Of a stretch of 64,000 nt of DNA, positions 1-8,616 are shown piece after piece. The translations under genes and the position numbers were made by a program. Source of the DNA: Dehalococcoidia bacterium (GTDB taxonomy: Bacteria > Chloroflexota > Dehalococcoidia > Lucifugimonadales > UBA1123). The stretch lies in NCBI GenBank assembly GCA_009838465.1, contig VXRN01000023.1, forward strand, positions 248,001-312,000, in the 5' to 3' direction. Below the pieces are notes generated by a model that saw only the letters and a list, made by a program, of their open reading frames with translations, ran no database searches and was not told where the DNA came from. Every line of letters starts with the position of its first letter. Position 1 is the first letter of the stretch.

Positions 1-241
1 TATAGTCTAGTACCGATGTGGACATCTGGGGTGCGAGCTGCTGGCTCAGCAGCAATATCTTGGTTCCGCGTAGGGTGACCGTGATGTCATCGCTCTTCTC
101 GTCGTCAATGACGATGCCGAAGTCGCCCGGCCCTGTCCAGGCGGGCGGTATGGCGAGCCGGAGGCAGCGTCCGGCTCCCAGATTGCGCTGGTCCAGTAGG
201 TTCTTGAGTTCTCGTTTGGCTTGCCCGGTGACTGTCAGCAT
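1..241 (-). CDS. HesB/IscA-like protein, 3' end outside the window
   Basis: The reading frame starts at the ATG at 241 and is still open at base 1, giving 80 visible residues. The start MLTVTGQAKRELKNLL, a central GPGDFGIVIDDEKSDD stretch and the later GTKILLL...LDY pattern follow the fold of HesB/IscA iron-sulfur assembly proteins. No cysteine ligand is visible at the usual GGCSG site, where PPAWTGPGD stands instead, so it may be a non-metal-binding relative. It is the last visible gene of a minus-strand run behind etfB, etfA and an unknown gene, only 9 bases from its upstream neighbour. The family call is from pattern only. Confidence 0.45.
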   Translation of the reverse strand, partial: MLTVTGQAKRELKNLLDQRNLGAGRCLRLAIPPAWTGPGDFGIVIDDEKSDDITVTLRGTKILLLSQQLAPQMSTSVLDY

Positions 242-250
242 TGTATCTAA

Positions 251-688
251 TCATCCGTCTGCGGACCAGAGAGTATGGTAGTTGTTGCCGGTGATGGCGG
301 CGGTCAGTTCTGCGCTCTCCAGTTGACGAAGTTCTTCGAGTGCTTCGTTGCAAGCTATGAGAACGCGCTCGTCGCCAGACTCTTCTAGGCGAGCCATGAT
401 CTTATCCCAGACGCCGGAACTGATGAGGCTGGCGACGTATCTCTGCCAGGGAACGAGAGTGAGGTTCGTGGGCCTGGGGAATTCCGGCCTGATGCGTCGA
501 ATTGACCTCATGCGGTCCTGTGGAGACCTTGCCATAGGCATCAGCCTCACAAAAGGCCCAACGTCATCCTTGTAGCGCGTATCAACAATCAAAGCGCGTC
601 GAAATGTCGGGAAGAAGACCGACATTACTTCGGCCCGCTCTATATTCTGAATAACGTCTCGGATGTCGAAGAGGAAATTACCTTCCAT
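251..688 (-). CDS. Conserved-looking hypothetical protein, 145 aa
   Basis: I do not recognise this 145-residue protein. It has no membrane segment, signal peptide or cysteine motif. The N-terminal half alternates hydrophobic strands with basic residues (MRSIRRIRPEFPRP near residue 60). The C-terminal half is helical and acidic (ERVLIACNEALEELRQLE near 108-125). It starts 19 bases after the etfA stop and ends 9 bases before the HesB-like gene, so it is probably co-transcribed with the flavoprotein genes. The codon pattern matches its neighbours, which supports a real gene. Confidence 0.6.
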   Translation of the reverse strand: MEGNFLFDIRDVIQNIERAEVMSVFFPTFRRALIVDTRYKDDVGPFVRLMPMARSPQDRMRSIRRIRPEFPRPTNLTLVPWQRYVASLISSGVWDKIMARLEESGDERVLIACNEALEELRQLESAELTAAITGNNYHTLWSADG

Positions 689-707
689 GACAACTCCGTT
701 TCCGGCG

Positions 708-1700
708 CTAACTGTCCCTCAGTTCTCGGATCGTTTCTATGAATGAAGGAAGCACCTTGTTCCAGTCGCCCACGACGCCATAGGTGGCGGACTTGAATAT
801 GTTGGCGTCCTCGTCGCGGTTGATTGCGACTATGTTCTTGGAAGCCGAACAGCCTGCCATGTGCTGACTGGCGCCGGATATGCCGATGGTAATGTACAGG
901 TCCGGGGTAATCGTCTTGCCGGTCAGGCCAACCTGGTGGCTGTGGTCAATCCATCCAGCGTCGCAGGCGGCGCGCGACGCTCCCAGCGCTCCGCCGAGGA
1001 GGTCGCTCAATGACTGAAGTTGGTCGAATGGCTCAGGTCCGCCGAGTCCCCGTCCGCCGCTGACCACTATGCCGGCGTCCTCCAGTCGGACGCCCTCGGA
1101 TTCCTGTGAGACCGTCTCGACAAGACGCGCCTTGATGGTCGTGTCGTCAATGTCGGCTGAGAATTCCTCGATGCTTCCTGTACGTCCAGAGTCGGGTTCG
1201 TTGGCCTCGTAGGTCTTGGGTCTTACTATTACGACCTGCACGCCGTCCCCGGAGAACGAGATGTTTGCCAGCGCATTTCCACCGTACACGGGCCTGGTGG
1301 CACTCACTCGACCGGTATCTGCGTCCACCGACACTTCAACGCAGTCCTGCGCGACCGCGGCTCCGAGTCGGAAGGCGATCCTGGGGCCCACGTCTCTGCC
1401 GAGGGGAGTTCTGCCGATCAGTATAATCGAGGGGTCGGCCTCTTCAGCTACCTGCTCCAGGGCCGAGAGGTGGCCGTCAATCTGTGGTTCGCTCAGGAGC
1501 GGGCTTTCCACTTTGTAAACCTTGTCGGCTCCCAGGGCGATCGCGTCATCCTCTTCGCTTCCGATGGACGCGCCCTGCAACGAGACTGATACTTCATCGC
1601 CGGTTTCGCCCGCGAGCGAACGGGCCAGTGCAAGCAGTTCTCCCGTTACGCCGGCGAGACCGTTTTGATCCAATTCCCCTAAGACTAGAATGCCCTGCAT
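708..1700 (-). CDS. etfA: Electron transfer flavoprotein alpha subunit (EtfA/FixB)
   Basis: This subunit carries the redox FAD of the ETF dimer and passes electrons from acyl-CoA dehydrogenases and related enzymes towards the quinone pool. It has 330 residues, normal for the family. The N-terminal alpha/beta domain contains the IGRTPLGRDVGPRIAFRLGA stretch near residue 95. The C-terminal FAD domain holds TGKTITPDLYITIGISGA (about 252-269), the canonical family signature, followed by KNIVAINRDEDANIF. It lies 105 bases downstream of etfB in the usual order, so the two subunits are probably made from one transcript. A dispersed repeat sits between them. Confidence 0.95.
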   Translation of the reverse strand: MQGILVLGELDQNGLAGVTGELLALARSLAGETGDEVSVSLQGASIGSEEDDAIALGADKVYKVESPLLSEPQIDGHLSALEQVAEEADPSIILIGRTPLGRDVGPRIAFRLGAAVAQDCVEVSVDADTGRVSATRPVYGGNALANISFSGDGVQVVIVRPKTYEANEPDSGRTGSIEEFSADIDDTTIKARLVETVSQESEGVRLEDAGIVVSGGRGLGGPEPFDQLQSLSDLLGGALGASRAACDAGWIDHSHQVGLTGKTITPDLYITIGISGASQHMAGCSASKNIVAINRDEDANIFKSATYGVVGDWNKVLPSFIETIRELRDS

Positions 1701-1730
1701 CAGTTATCTCCGTTGTCAGTTTCTGCGTGT

Positions 1731-1785
1731 GGATTGCCGAGCGGCGAGCCCTTTCGGGGTTCCCGCTTTCTCGGGAATGACGGGG
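1731..1785 (+). repeat. Dispersed double-hairpin repeat, copy 1
   Basis: This 55-base stretch between etfB and etfA contains two small hairpins, GAGCCC/GGGTTC and TTCCCG/CGGGAA. A closely similar sequence lies in reverse orientation at 36001-36052. The conserved core includes CCGAGCGGCGAGCCCTTT. It is an intergenic repeat and not coding. Confidence 0.6.
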
Positions 1786-1805
1786 TTGATTTGGCGCTAT
1801 GCCGG

Positions 1806-2603
1806 CTAGACGAGGTGAGCTTCGCGCAGTTTCAGAGCGAGCTGCCTTCCTGCATCAGCCTCGTCCTCGCCTTCTATGAACTCGCACTGCTTGTCGCTGA
1901 CGGGTACATATAGGTCTTCCAACGTCAATCTGGGAGCGAGAGCGGACTCGTCGAGGCCGATGTCGGAAGCGGTCCAGACAGTCGGACGCTTTCTACCCGC
2001 CATCATAATGCCGCGCAGGGTAGGGTAGCGCGGCTCGCCGAGTTCGTTGCTGACAGTTACCAGCGCGGGCAGCGGAGCCTGTATGACTTCGTATCCGTCC
2101 GTTAACGCCCTCTGGACGACTATCCCGCCATCCTGAGTTTCTATCTTCTGTGCCATGGTCACGCACGGAAGGCCAAGCAGTTCGGCTACTCCCAGGGGAA
2201 CCATAGAGTTGTCCCAGTCCGAAGCCTGCCGCCCACAGAGCACCAGGTCGAAGTCGCCGACCTTCTTGATGGCCTCAGCCAGGGCCTGCGCGGTGGCAAA
2301 GGCGTCGAGTTCGGCGGTAAGAGGGTCGTCAACCAGGATCAGCTCGTCTGCGCCCATTGAGAGCGGCTTCTTCATCACATCCATGACGAACCCGTTTCCG
2401 ACAGACACGACCGTGATATTGGCTCCATCGGCTTCTTTGAGTTGAAGCGCGGCTTCGACGGCATTTTCGTCGAACCCGTTGACTACGGGCGGAATGCCTG
2501 CCGCAGGGACGACGCTTTTGGTCTCCGGGTCTATACGGAAAGCCGACGCGGGAGTCTCAGGATCCACAACTTGTTTTGCGCAGACAACTATGTTAATTGG
2601 CAC
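1806..2603 (-). CDS. etfB: Electron transfer flavoprotein beta subunit (EtfB/FixA)
   Basis: This is the AMP-binding partner of EtfA. The 265 residues match the family length. The protein opens with INIVVCAKQVVDPETPAS, includes NGFDENAVEAALQLKE (about 43-58), and has LVLCGRQASDWDNSMVPLG (about 120-138), which matches the ETF beta signature region. It is the first gene of the minus-strand etfB-etfA unit. Pairing with a CoA transferase directly upstream (start at 3969) suggests service to acyl-CoA oxidation, but ETF partners cannot be assigned from sequence alone. Confidence 0.95.
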   Translation of the reverse strand: MPINIVVCAKQVVDPETPASAFRIDPETKSVVPAAGIPPVVNGFDENAVEAALQLKEADGANITVVSVGNGFVMDVMKKPLSMGADELILVDDPLTAELDAFATAQALAEAIKKVGDFDLVLCGRQASDWDNSMVPLGVAELLGLPCVTMAQKIETQDGGIVVQRALTDGYEVIQAPLPALVTVSNELGEPRYPTLRGIMMAGRKRPTVWTASDIGLDESALAPRLTLEDLYVPVSDKQCEFIEGEDEADAGRQLALKLREAHLV

Positions 2604-2697
2604 GGAAGTACCTCACGAAAGTGAATGGGAGCTTAATCTGAACATCGCATTCGACTATAGCATCGCGTCTTGAACAGGGTCAAATTTATCGGGTGCG

Positions 2698-3969
2698 TCA
2701 GCGGGTTACGCCGCCGGATTTGAGAGCGACTATTTCGTCCTGGGAGTAGCCCATGGAGGCGAGAATTTCATCGGTGTGTTCTCCGAGCGCAGGAGAGGCG
2801 GACCTGGCTTCAAGCGGCGTTTCGCTCATGCTTATAATCGGGCCGACCATCTTTACCGGGCCCGCCAGCGTGTGTTCGAGTTTGACACTGAGGCCGTTGG
2901 CCTCTACCTGTTCATGGTCGAGCATTTCCTGCACGAATCGCACGGGGCCGGCGGGTACGCCAACACTGTCGAAAGTCTCCAGCCATTCGTCAACCGTTTT
3001 CTCCCTGAAGAGTTTCTCCGCCTGTTTGACGAGCTCCTCGGAATGAGCAATGGTCTCTTCGTCGAACGGATCGAATCCCGGGCTGAACCGCGGGTCATCT
3101 ATTCCCAGAACATCGGCAACTCGCTTTCTGAGGCGGTCGCTCAGGCAGGCGACCGCCAAGGCGCCGTCCCTGGCCTGGTATGTGCGGTAGTAGATGTTGC
3201 CTCCGCGCCAGGGAGAGACTATCTGAACATACTGTTCGTGCATATCTTCGTAGGATGCTCCGGATTCGCGCATAGCGTTCAGCACCGCCAGGAATTCTGC
3301 CCTGCGTTCGGCGTCGAAGGCGTCTATCTCCATGAAGCTGCCCGTCTGAACGCCGAGGGCAGTTCCGAGAAGGGTGGTCTCGACTTTCTGGCCCTGTCCT
3401 GTGCGCTCCCTATGGAAGAGAGCAGCGCATACCCCCCATGCGACCGCGATTCCAGTGGCGAAGTCCGCCACCGCGGTCGAAGTGATTAGCTGGGGTACGC
3501 CGTCCCTAATCTTGCCCTCGGCGGCCATCAGCCCGCTCATGGCCTGGATGATCAAGTCGTAGCCGGGACGGTAGCTGTCTGGACCGTTGCGTCCGAAGGC
3601 CGTGTTGTCGCAGTATATGAGTCGCGGGTTGACGGCGGAAAGAGTTTCGTAATCTATGCCCAGCTTGTCCGGGACGTCGGGGCGGGCGTTGATGACCACA
3701 ACGTCTATTTCACGAATCATATCGTGGACGATTTCAACCGCTTCCGGCTTCGTAAGGTCCAGCGGGAGGCTTCGCTTGCCCCTGTTGAGAGACATGTATG
3801 TCTTGGACTCGCCCGGTATGAATTCCAGCGCGACGCGCCAGGGTTCGCCTTCAACGGGTTCCACCTTGATTACGTCGGCGCCCATGTCGGCCAACATCAT
3901 CCCGCCGAACGGACCGGCGATGATCTGAGTGAACTCCAGTACCTTTATTCCTTCCAGTGGACCGGCCAT
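2698..3969 (-). CDS. CaiB/BaiF family (class III) CoA-transferase
   Basis: The family transfers CoA between an acyl-CoA donor and a carboxylic acid. The 423-residue protein starts MAGPLEGIKVLEFTQIIAGP, typical of the family. It then has LADMGADVIKVEPVEGEPWR (26-45), SLNRGKRSLPLDL (about 61-73), and the central DFATGIAVAWGVCAALFHRE region before GQGQKVETTLL. The Asp in VADFATG is the likely catalytic residue. It lies 94 bases upstream of etfB on the same strand, in line with a pathway that activates an organic acid and then oxidises the acyl-CoA. The substrate is unknown. This family also includes racemases, so transferase activity is an inference. Confidence 0.88.
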   Translation of the reverse strand: MAGPLEGIKVLEFTQIIAGPFGGMMLADMGADVIKVEPVEGEPWRVALEFIPGESKTYMSLNRGKRSLPLDLTKPEAVEIVHDMIREIDVVVINARPDVPDKLGIDYETLSAVNPRLIYCDNTAFGRNGPDSYRPGYDLIIQAMSGLMAAEGKIRDGVPQLITSTAVADFATGIAVAWGVCAALFHRERTGQGQKVETTLLGTALGVQTGSFMEIDAFDAERRAEFLAVLNAMRESGASYEDMHEQYVQIVSPWRGGNIYYRTYQARDGALAVACLSDRLRKRVADVLGIDDPRFSPGFDPFDEETIAHSEELVKQAEKLFREKTVDEWLETFDSVGVPAGPVRFVQEMLDHEQVEANGLSVKLEHTLAGPVKMVGPIISMSETPLEARSASPALGEHTDEILASMGYSQDEIVALKSGGVTR

Positions 3970-4496
3970 GTGGTTGCCTCTGCGAGTGTGAATTGTATGT
4001 TACCTATCCGTATGCGAAACGGTCAACGAGGTCGAATTCCGGGTGAAGCCACAAATTGAGGCGTTCGTTTTATGCATGGTTAGGCGCTTCAATCGTATTG
4101 TTGTCGTAACCAAAGTGGAAGCATCCAGGGTTAAATCTCGTTATGAAGGATATTACCGTCTCTCATACTTAGACAATATATTTCTTAGGAAAATTCTCTA
4201 ATATTGCTCAAAATCGCTTGTTATCCACCTTGCGAATCATCATCATGGCGGAATTATAATTGATCTTGACTTGGCCGTCTCGCCTTTTGGAGTTCCGGTT
4301 CGAATGAGCGCTCTAATGATCATCTTCAGTCATGCGTGGGGCAAATCTCTCAACATGAGTGTTTAGGGTCCCAGCATCGGACCGGCGCCAATCGGAAATC
4401 AACAATGCAGTCAGACCTTAGTATAAGTGCGCCCACGGATGTCAGCTTCTCAAGAAAAGCTCGCATGGGTGGCCGGACAGAGAGGAGTTTTAGAAA
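3970..4496. other. Intergenic region, AT-rich, divergent promoters expected
   Basis: This stretch separates the minus-strand CoA transferase from the plus-strand zinc-ribbon gene, so it should hold both promoters. It is visibly AT-rich at 4130-4260. TAGTATAAG near 4419 could be a -10 region for the plus-strand gene. No long open frame with a ribosome-binding site, repeat or tRNA was seen. Confidence 0.5.
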
Positions 4497-4925
4497 GTGG
4501 TGACATCATCACCGGCACCAAGAACCGTTGTACGGACGCGCCCACACCAGGCTTGTCCTCGGTGTAATGCGAGTCTGATAATGACCTACAACGAGCCGGA
4601 GTGCATTCAGTGTGGATTCGTGGACTACAAGTATGTGTCCCCCACTCCTATCAGCGCGAAGAGTGTAATGAATTCCGCCAGGAGATACATCTTCAGGTAC
4701 ATAGGCGATTCCCCAACTCTCAAGGAGACGCTCGTTGACGCCCGCCTGCGCCGAATTCGGAACCGTGTCGTGTATGCGGTTACCTGCCCATTCTGCAAGT
4801 CGCAGATGGACCAGTCTTCACTGAGCGGCAAGCGCCGAGAGATTCGGGAGGAACGCTATAAATGCATTCAGGGACACAGGGTCTCGCTCATACCGCGCAA
4901 GGACGGGAACATGGGGTGGAAGTAA
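4497..4925 (+). CDS. Small zinc-ribbon protein, unknown function
   Basis: This 142-residue protein starts with GTG, preceded by AGAGAGGAG. A classic zinc ribbon occupies residues 19-40: CPRCNASL, then CIQCG (two Cys-X2-Cys pairs). A second cluster follows near 99-130: CPFCKSQM and later YKCIQGHRVSL, with one Cys and a His available as the other ligands. The linker is basic (DARLRRIRNR). Such proteins often bind nucleic acid or act as small regulators, but no named family was recognised. The gene stands alone and is followed by a strong intrinsic terminator, so it is probably monocistronic. Confidence 0.7.
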   Translation: MVTSSPAPRTVVRTRPHQACPRCNASLIMTYNEPECIQCGFVDYKYVSPTPISAKSVMNSARRYIFRYIGDSPTLKETLVDARLRRIRNRVVYAVTCPFCKSQMDQSSLSGKRREIREERYKCIQGHRVSLIPRKDGNMGWK

Positions 4926-4956
4926 GCGCAACAAGAAATAATCAAGGTAATTCCAG

Positions 4957-4989
4957 GGGCCGAAGGGTAAACCATCCTTCGGCCCTTTT
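4957..4989 (+). terminator. Intrinsic terminator after the zinc-ribbon gene
   Basis: GGGCCGAAGG pairs with CCTTCGGCCC across a short loop and is followed by TTTT. This is a textbook Rho-independent terminator 31 bases after the stop codon at 4925. Confidence 0.9.
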
Positions 4990-5170
4990 CGATTCTCATC
5001 GGGAATATCTGCATGGCTTTCTCCTATAAGTTCCGGGTTTATGAAACAGGGAAAGCCGCATAAGCCTCATTATCAGTCCTCTAATCCCTGGGAGTGGAGG
5101 GTAGCGAACCTGATCGCCCTCATCCATCGAGTGAGAGGGGACTCGCAATCGTCTTTGAGATAAGCCACAT

Positions 5171-5200
5171 TTGACAACCCCAAATATATCGTCTTATAGT
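5171..5200 (+). promoter_or_regulatory. Sigma-70-type promoter for the desulforedoxin-like gene
   Basis: A perfect -35 TTGACA at 5171-5176 is followed after 18 bases by TATAGT at 5195-5200 (or TTATAG with a 17-base spacer). The nearest plus-strand gene starts at 5314. The region 4990-5170 upstream shows nothing else clear. Confidence 0.65.
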
Positions 5201-5313
5201 CTATTTTATGCTTAAATGATAACTTGTGCGGAGCCGTCTGGTTTACGTGGAACAGGGTTGCACAAGGACCGGAATCCACCGGATATAAGTCCAGGTTCGC
5301 GAGGTATGCAGGA

Positions 5314-5613
5314 ATGATTAAGGCAGGCGCTAGGTACGTTACACCAGCCGGAGCTGAACTGATTGTCACCAAAGGGGGTGACGGTGTATTGTCGGATGGT
5401 GAGATTGGCTTGCAGGAAAAGGGAGCCGGGTCGGGTTTCGACGATGGGTACGATCCGGGCGACGATGTCCAGACGATCAACCTTGGGAGACGCTACCAAT
5501 CTGAGGATGGCTCAGTGACAGTATTGGTAACCAAGGCGGGACAGTGCGACCTCCGTTACAACGGCGAGGCGATGGAAGTCCAGCAACCCAGGAAGCTGCC
5601 TTCCTCGGACTAA
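5314..5613 (+). CDS. Tandem desulforedoxin-like protein lacking the cysteine ligands
   Basis: This is a 99-residue protein. The ATG at 5314 is chosen because GAGGT lies 8 bases upstream; an in-frame start at 5224 has no such site. It contains two related units, AGARYVTPAGAELIVTKGGD (about 4-23) and LGRRYQSEDGSVTVLVTKAG (about 57-76), each followed by a Gly-Glu turn (DGEIG; NGEAM). This is the spacing of desulforedoxin (Tyr-x-Cys-x2-Cys-Gly ... Cys-Cys-Gly-x2-Met), but the metal-binding cysteines are replaced by Thr/Ser, Asp and Tyr-Asn. The single Cys near residue 79 does not match a ligand position. The fold may be kept without iron. Function is unknown. Confidence 0.6.
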   Translation: MIKAGARYVTPAGAELIVTKGGDGVLSDGEIGLQEKGAGSGFDDGYDPGDDVQTINLGRRYQSEDGSVTVLVTKAGQCDLRYNGEAMEVQQPRKLPSSD

Positions 5614-5628
5614 ATCCAGGCCGCAAGT

Positions 5629-6519
5629 TTAGACAGGATTCAGCGTGAGTCCTCCGAGGGTCGCGGCCTCGTGCTGCTCGTCAGCGTGGTAGGAACTTCT
5701 AACAAGCGGGCCTGAAGCGACGTGATGGAAACCCAGCGCCTCACCTTCCTGTCGCAATTCGTCGAATTCCGCGGGCGTGTACCATTTGGCGATAGGGGCA
5801 TGCTTCCGGGACGGTCTGAGATACTGGCCTATGGTCAACAGGTCGCAGTCCACCGACCGCAAGTCTTGCATGGTCTCGACAATCTCGTCCCAGGTTTCGC
5901 CGAGGCCGACCATCATTCCTGACTTGGTAACGGCGCCGGGAGACATCTCCTTCACGCGCCTCAGGAGTTCGAGCGACTGATCGTACTCCCCCTGTGGCCG
6001 GACCCGCTTGAATACCCTCCGCACGGTTTCTATGTTGTGATTCAGGGTGTCCGGTCCGGCGTCTATCGTTGCCGCGAGCGCGTCCCAGTTGCCCTGGTAG
6101 TCGGGAATCAGCAATTCCACTTTGCAGTCCGGCACTCTCCTGTGGATCTGCCTGACGCACTGGGCGAAGATGAATGCGCCGCCGTCCGGCAGGTCATCCC
6201 TGTTGACTGAGGTTATGACCACGTACCGCAGTCCCAGACGTTCGACTGTCTCGGCGAGCCGGATGGGTTCCTGGAGGTCGAGTCCCTGGGGTACGCCCGT
6301 GGTGACGGCGCAATACGCGCAGGCGCGTGTGCAGATGTCGCCTAGTATCATGAAGGTCGCGGTGCCGCGCTCCCAGCAGTCACCGATATTGGGGCATTGT
6401 GCTTCCTCACAAACCGTATGCAGCTCTTCGGACCTGAACTGCTCGCGAAGGCTCATATAGTTCGGCCCGCCGGGCATCGGCACTTTGAACCATTCAGGAA
6501 GACGGCGCGTTACTGTCAT
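5629..6519 (-). CDS. lipA: Lipoyl synthase
   Basis: A radical-SAM enzyme that inserts two sulfur atoms into octanoyl groups on E2 subunits and GcvH to form lipoate. It has 296 residues. The auxiliary-cluster motif CEEAQCPNIGDC gives C37, C42 and C48. The radical-SAM motif CTRACAYC gives C63, C67 and C70. The C-terminal RSSYHADEQ supplies the conserved Ser ligand of the auxiliary cluster. All required residues are present. No lipB or lipoylated E2 gene is in the window. The gene converges on the desulforedoxin-like gene with only 15 bases between stops and no obvious terminator. Confidence 0.96.
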   Translation of the reverse strand: MTVTRRLPEWFKVPMPGGPNYMSLREQFRSEELHTVCEEAQCPNIGDCWERGTATFMILGDICTRACAYCAVTTGVPQGLDLQEPIRLAETVERLGLRYVVITSVNRDDLPDGGAFIFAQCVRQIHRRVPDCKVELLIPDYQGNWDALAATIDAGPDTLNHNIETVRRVFKRVRPQGEYDQSLELLRRVKEMSPGAVTKSGMMVGLGETWDEIVETMQDLRSVDCDLLTIGQYLRPSRKHAPIAKWYTPAEFDELRQEGEALGFHHVASGPLVRSSYHADEQHEAATLGGLTLNPV

Positions 6520-6649
6520 CTGTACCCCCTTGATCGCTGCCTAGATAATAGCAGATATGGAACGGCGTTTCTCACACGACACGAACGAGTACGCGTCGCT
6601 ATGCTATATTTATCTGTCTGAAGACGGTTGCTGAGTTAGCAAATGCAGG

Positions 6650-7912
6650 ATGGCGGTCAAGGTAGAGTTGGCGCGGAGAAGAAAGAAACGCACACGCTTT
6701 GAAGATATGCCCGCGGAGTTCGCCGAACTCGAACTCGGGAACCTGACGGAACTTGGGGATACTGCCGCAGTGTTCGAGGGCGGATCCATCAACGTGGCGG
6801 GGGGAATCCCAGGCGAACGGGCGCTGGTCAGGATTTATCGTTACCGACGGCGGCGTAAGGATGTCGTATCGGGAATCGTGTCCAGGGTTATCGAGCCGTC
6901 GCCTGACCGCGTAGCTCCGAAGTGCGGATACTGTGGCCCCTGTTCGGGCTGCCAGTGGCAGCACATAGCCTATCCGACCCAACTCGAATTCAAGCGCGAG
7001 ACGGTCGAGGGATGTCTCAACCGTTACGACTCACTTTGCGACGCGAAGGTACTGCCGACGCTGCCTGCTCCCAGCGAATACTACTATCGCAACCATGCGA
7101 GATTCACAGTTCGCATGGGAGGCCAGCTAGGTTTCTCAAACCGGATAACGCGCAGATTCGTCAGGATCGAGCACTGTATGTTGATGGACTCCGTTATAAA
7201 CGGCGCTCTAACGGAATTTCAGGACAAGTCGGGCGAGACGACTAATATGTCTCTACGTGTGGGGACGAACACGGGCGACCTCTTGGCGCAGCCTACTTTC
7301 CAGAATCCTGACATCTCCATTCCGTCCGGTCAGACTCACTACACCGAGAGGATGATGGGGCGCGATCTCAGGGTCGCCTCCCCTTCTTTCTTCCAGGTGA
7401 ACACTGTACAGGCGGAGAATCTTGTTCGTCTGGTACGCGACGGACTAGAACTTGCTGAGAGCGATGTCCTCGTGGACGCATATGCCGGCGTCGGGGTTTT
7501 TGCGATCTTACTGTCGCCTTATGTGGCGCGGGCCATCGCCATAGAGGAATCGGCGTCGGCGGTCCAGGATGGCAAGCTGAATGCCGATGGACTGAACAGC
7601 GTGGAATTCGTTCAACTCAAGACCGAAGAGGCGTTGGCGGACCTGAGGGAGATTTGCGGCCTGGACGAGACGCCGGGCGCGGTTATCCTGGATCCCCCGA
7701 GAACCGGCTGTCATCCGCAGGCAATCGAGTCTCTGCTGAAGCTGAAGCCGGTTAAGGTCGCATATGTGTCCTGCGACCCGCCGTCGCTGGCGCGCGATCT
7801 CGATATGCTCGTAAGAGGCGGGTATGAGATTAACATTGTCCAGCCCGTTGATATGTTTCCCCAGACGTATCACGTGGAGTCGGTAACTATCCTGGAGTCG
7901 AATTCAAAGTAG
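6650..7912 (+). CDS. rlmD: 23S rRNA (uracil-5-)-methyltransferase, RumA/RlmD type
   Basis: An iron-sulfur, SAM-dependent enzyme that methylates C5 of a uridine in RNA. The 420-residue protein has an N-terminal TRAM-like beta domain (about 25-85) and a cysteine cluster CGYCGPCSGCQW (C92, C95, C98, C101), with RIEHCML later as a further possible ligand. The SAM motif is VDAYAGVGVFA (about 275), followed by ILDPPRTGC and the catalytic VSCDPP. The family includes RlmC, RlmD and TrmA. The 4Fe-4S cysteines favour RlmD, but the target base cannot be read from sequence. It leads a plus-strand run into maf and tat genes. Confidence 0.85.
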   Translation: MAVKVELARRRKKRTRFEDMPAEFAELELGNLTELGDTAAVFEGGSINVAGGIPGERALVRIYRYRRRRKDVVSGIVSRVIEPSPDRVAPKCGYCGPCSGCQWQHIAYPTQLEFKRETVEGCLNRYDSLCDAKVLPTLPAPSEYYYRNHARFTVRMGGQLGFSNRITRRFVRIEHCMLMDSVINGALTEFQDKSGETTNMSLRVGTNTGDLLAQPTFQNPDISIPSGQTHYTERMMGRDLRVASPSFFQVNTVQAENLVRLVRDGLELAESDVLVDAYAGVGVFAILLSPYVARAIAIEESASAVQDGKLNADGLNSVEFVQLKTEEALADLREICGLDETPGAVILDPPRTGCHPQAIESLLKLKPVKVAYVSCDPPSLARDLDMLVRGGYEINIVQPVDMFPQTYHVESVTILESNSK

Positions 7913-7950
7913 AGGGTGGATCGTCATCCGTCTCTTGGAGCGAGCGAAAC

Positions 7951-8616
7951 GTGTCGGAATCCAACGGAATTTCACTGCTGTCATCCTCACCCAGACGGAG
8001 GGAGCTTATCAAATCTCTGATGAACCCGGTGTCAATCTCAGGCTCGCGCGGGGAAGAGCCGAGGCCGGCGGCGGGCGAAATCGCCGAGAAGTACGTAATA
8101 CGCTCGGCGATTGCCAAGCTCGGTGAAAGGAGCTGGAGCGGTGGTGATGGCTGGCTGGTGAGCGCGGACACTGTCGTCGTGCTGGATGGCGATATACTGG
8201 GCAAGCCGAACTCGGACGAAGAGGCGCGGGCTATGCTCACGCGACTAAGAGACCGTCGTCACCAGGTTGTCACAGGGATTGCGGTGGCGGACGCAGGTTC
8301 CTGGCAAATGCGGTGCGAAGTGGAAACCTCGGACATATACACCCGGAACTACTCCGACGAGGACATCGAAGCCTACATAGCGAGACGCGAGCCGTTCGAC
8401 AAGGCGGGTGCGTACGCGGTGCAGGACGATGAGTTCGATCCGGTGATAAGGGTTGACGGGTGCTACCTGAATGTCGTCGGACTGCCGATGTGCCTGCTGG
8501 TGGCCGCTCTTGATACTTTGGGAGCTAGACCCAAATTGCGGCCTCTCGATCAAATCCCTTACTATGACAGGTGTAGCGACTGTCGTTTGCAAGCCGTGTC
8601 GGAGAGTGAACCATGA
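7951..8616 (+). CDS. maf: Maf-family nucleoside triphosphate pyrophosphatase
   Basis: Maf proteins hydrolyse non-canonical or surplus NTPs to NMP and pyrophosphate. The protein has 221 residues and a GTG start. The N-terminal GISLLSSSPRRRELI matches the usual L-A-S-x-S-P-R-R. SADTVVVLDGDILGKP (about 70-85) holds the catalytic Asp, and RDRRHQVVTGIAV follows. DKAGAYAVQDDEFDPVIRVDG (split over about 150-170) is the conserved substrate loop. The C-terminus has a CSDC tail absent from the core family. Its stop overlaps the next start (ATGA at 8613), so tatB is translationally coupled to it. Confidence 0.9.
   Translation: MSESNGISLLSSSPRRRELIKSLMNPVSISGSRGEEPRPAAGEIAEKYVIRSAIAKLGERSWSGGDGWLVSADTVVVLDGDILGKPNSDEEARAMLTRLRDRRHQVVTGIAVADAGSWQMRCEVETSDIYTRNYSDEDIEAYIARREPFDKAGAYAVQDDEFDPVIRVDGCYLNVVGLPMCLLVAALDTLGARPKLRPLDQIPYYDRCSDCRLQAVSESEP

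Noticed and set aside
2776-3489. Open plus-strand frame of 237 codons opposite the CoA transferase
   Set aside because: It mirrors the codon pattern of the real minus-strand gene and has no ribosome site or recognisable domain.
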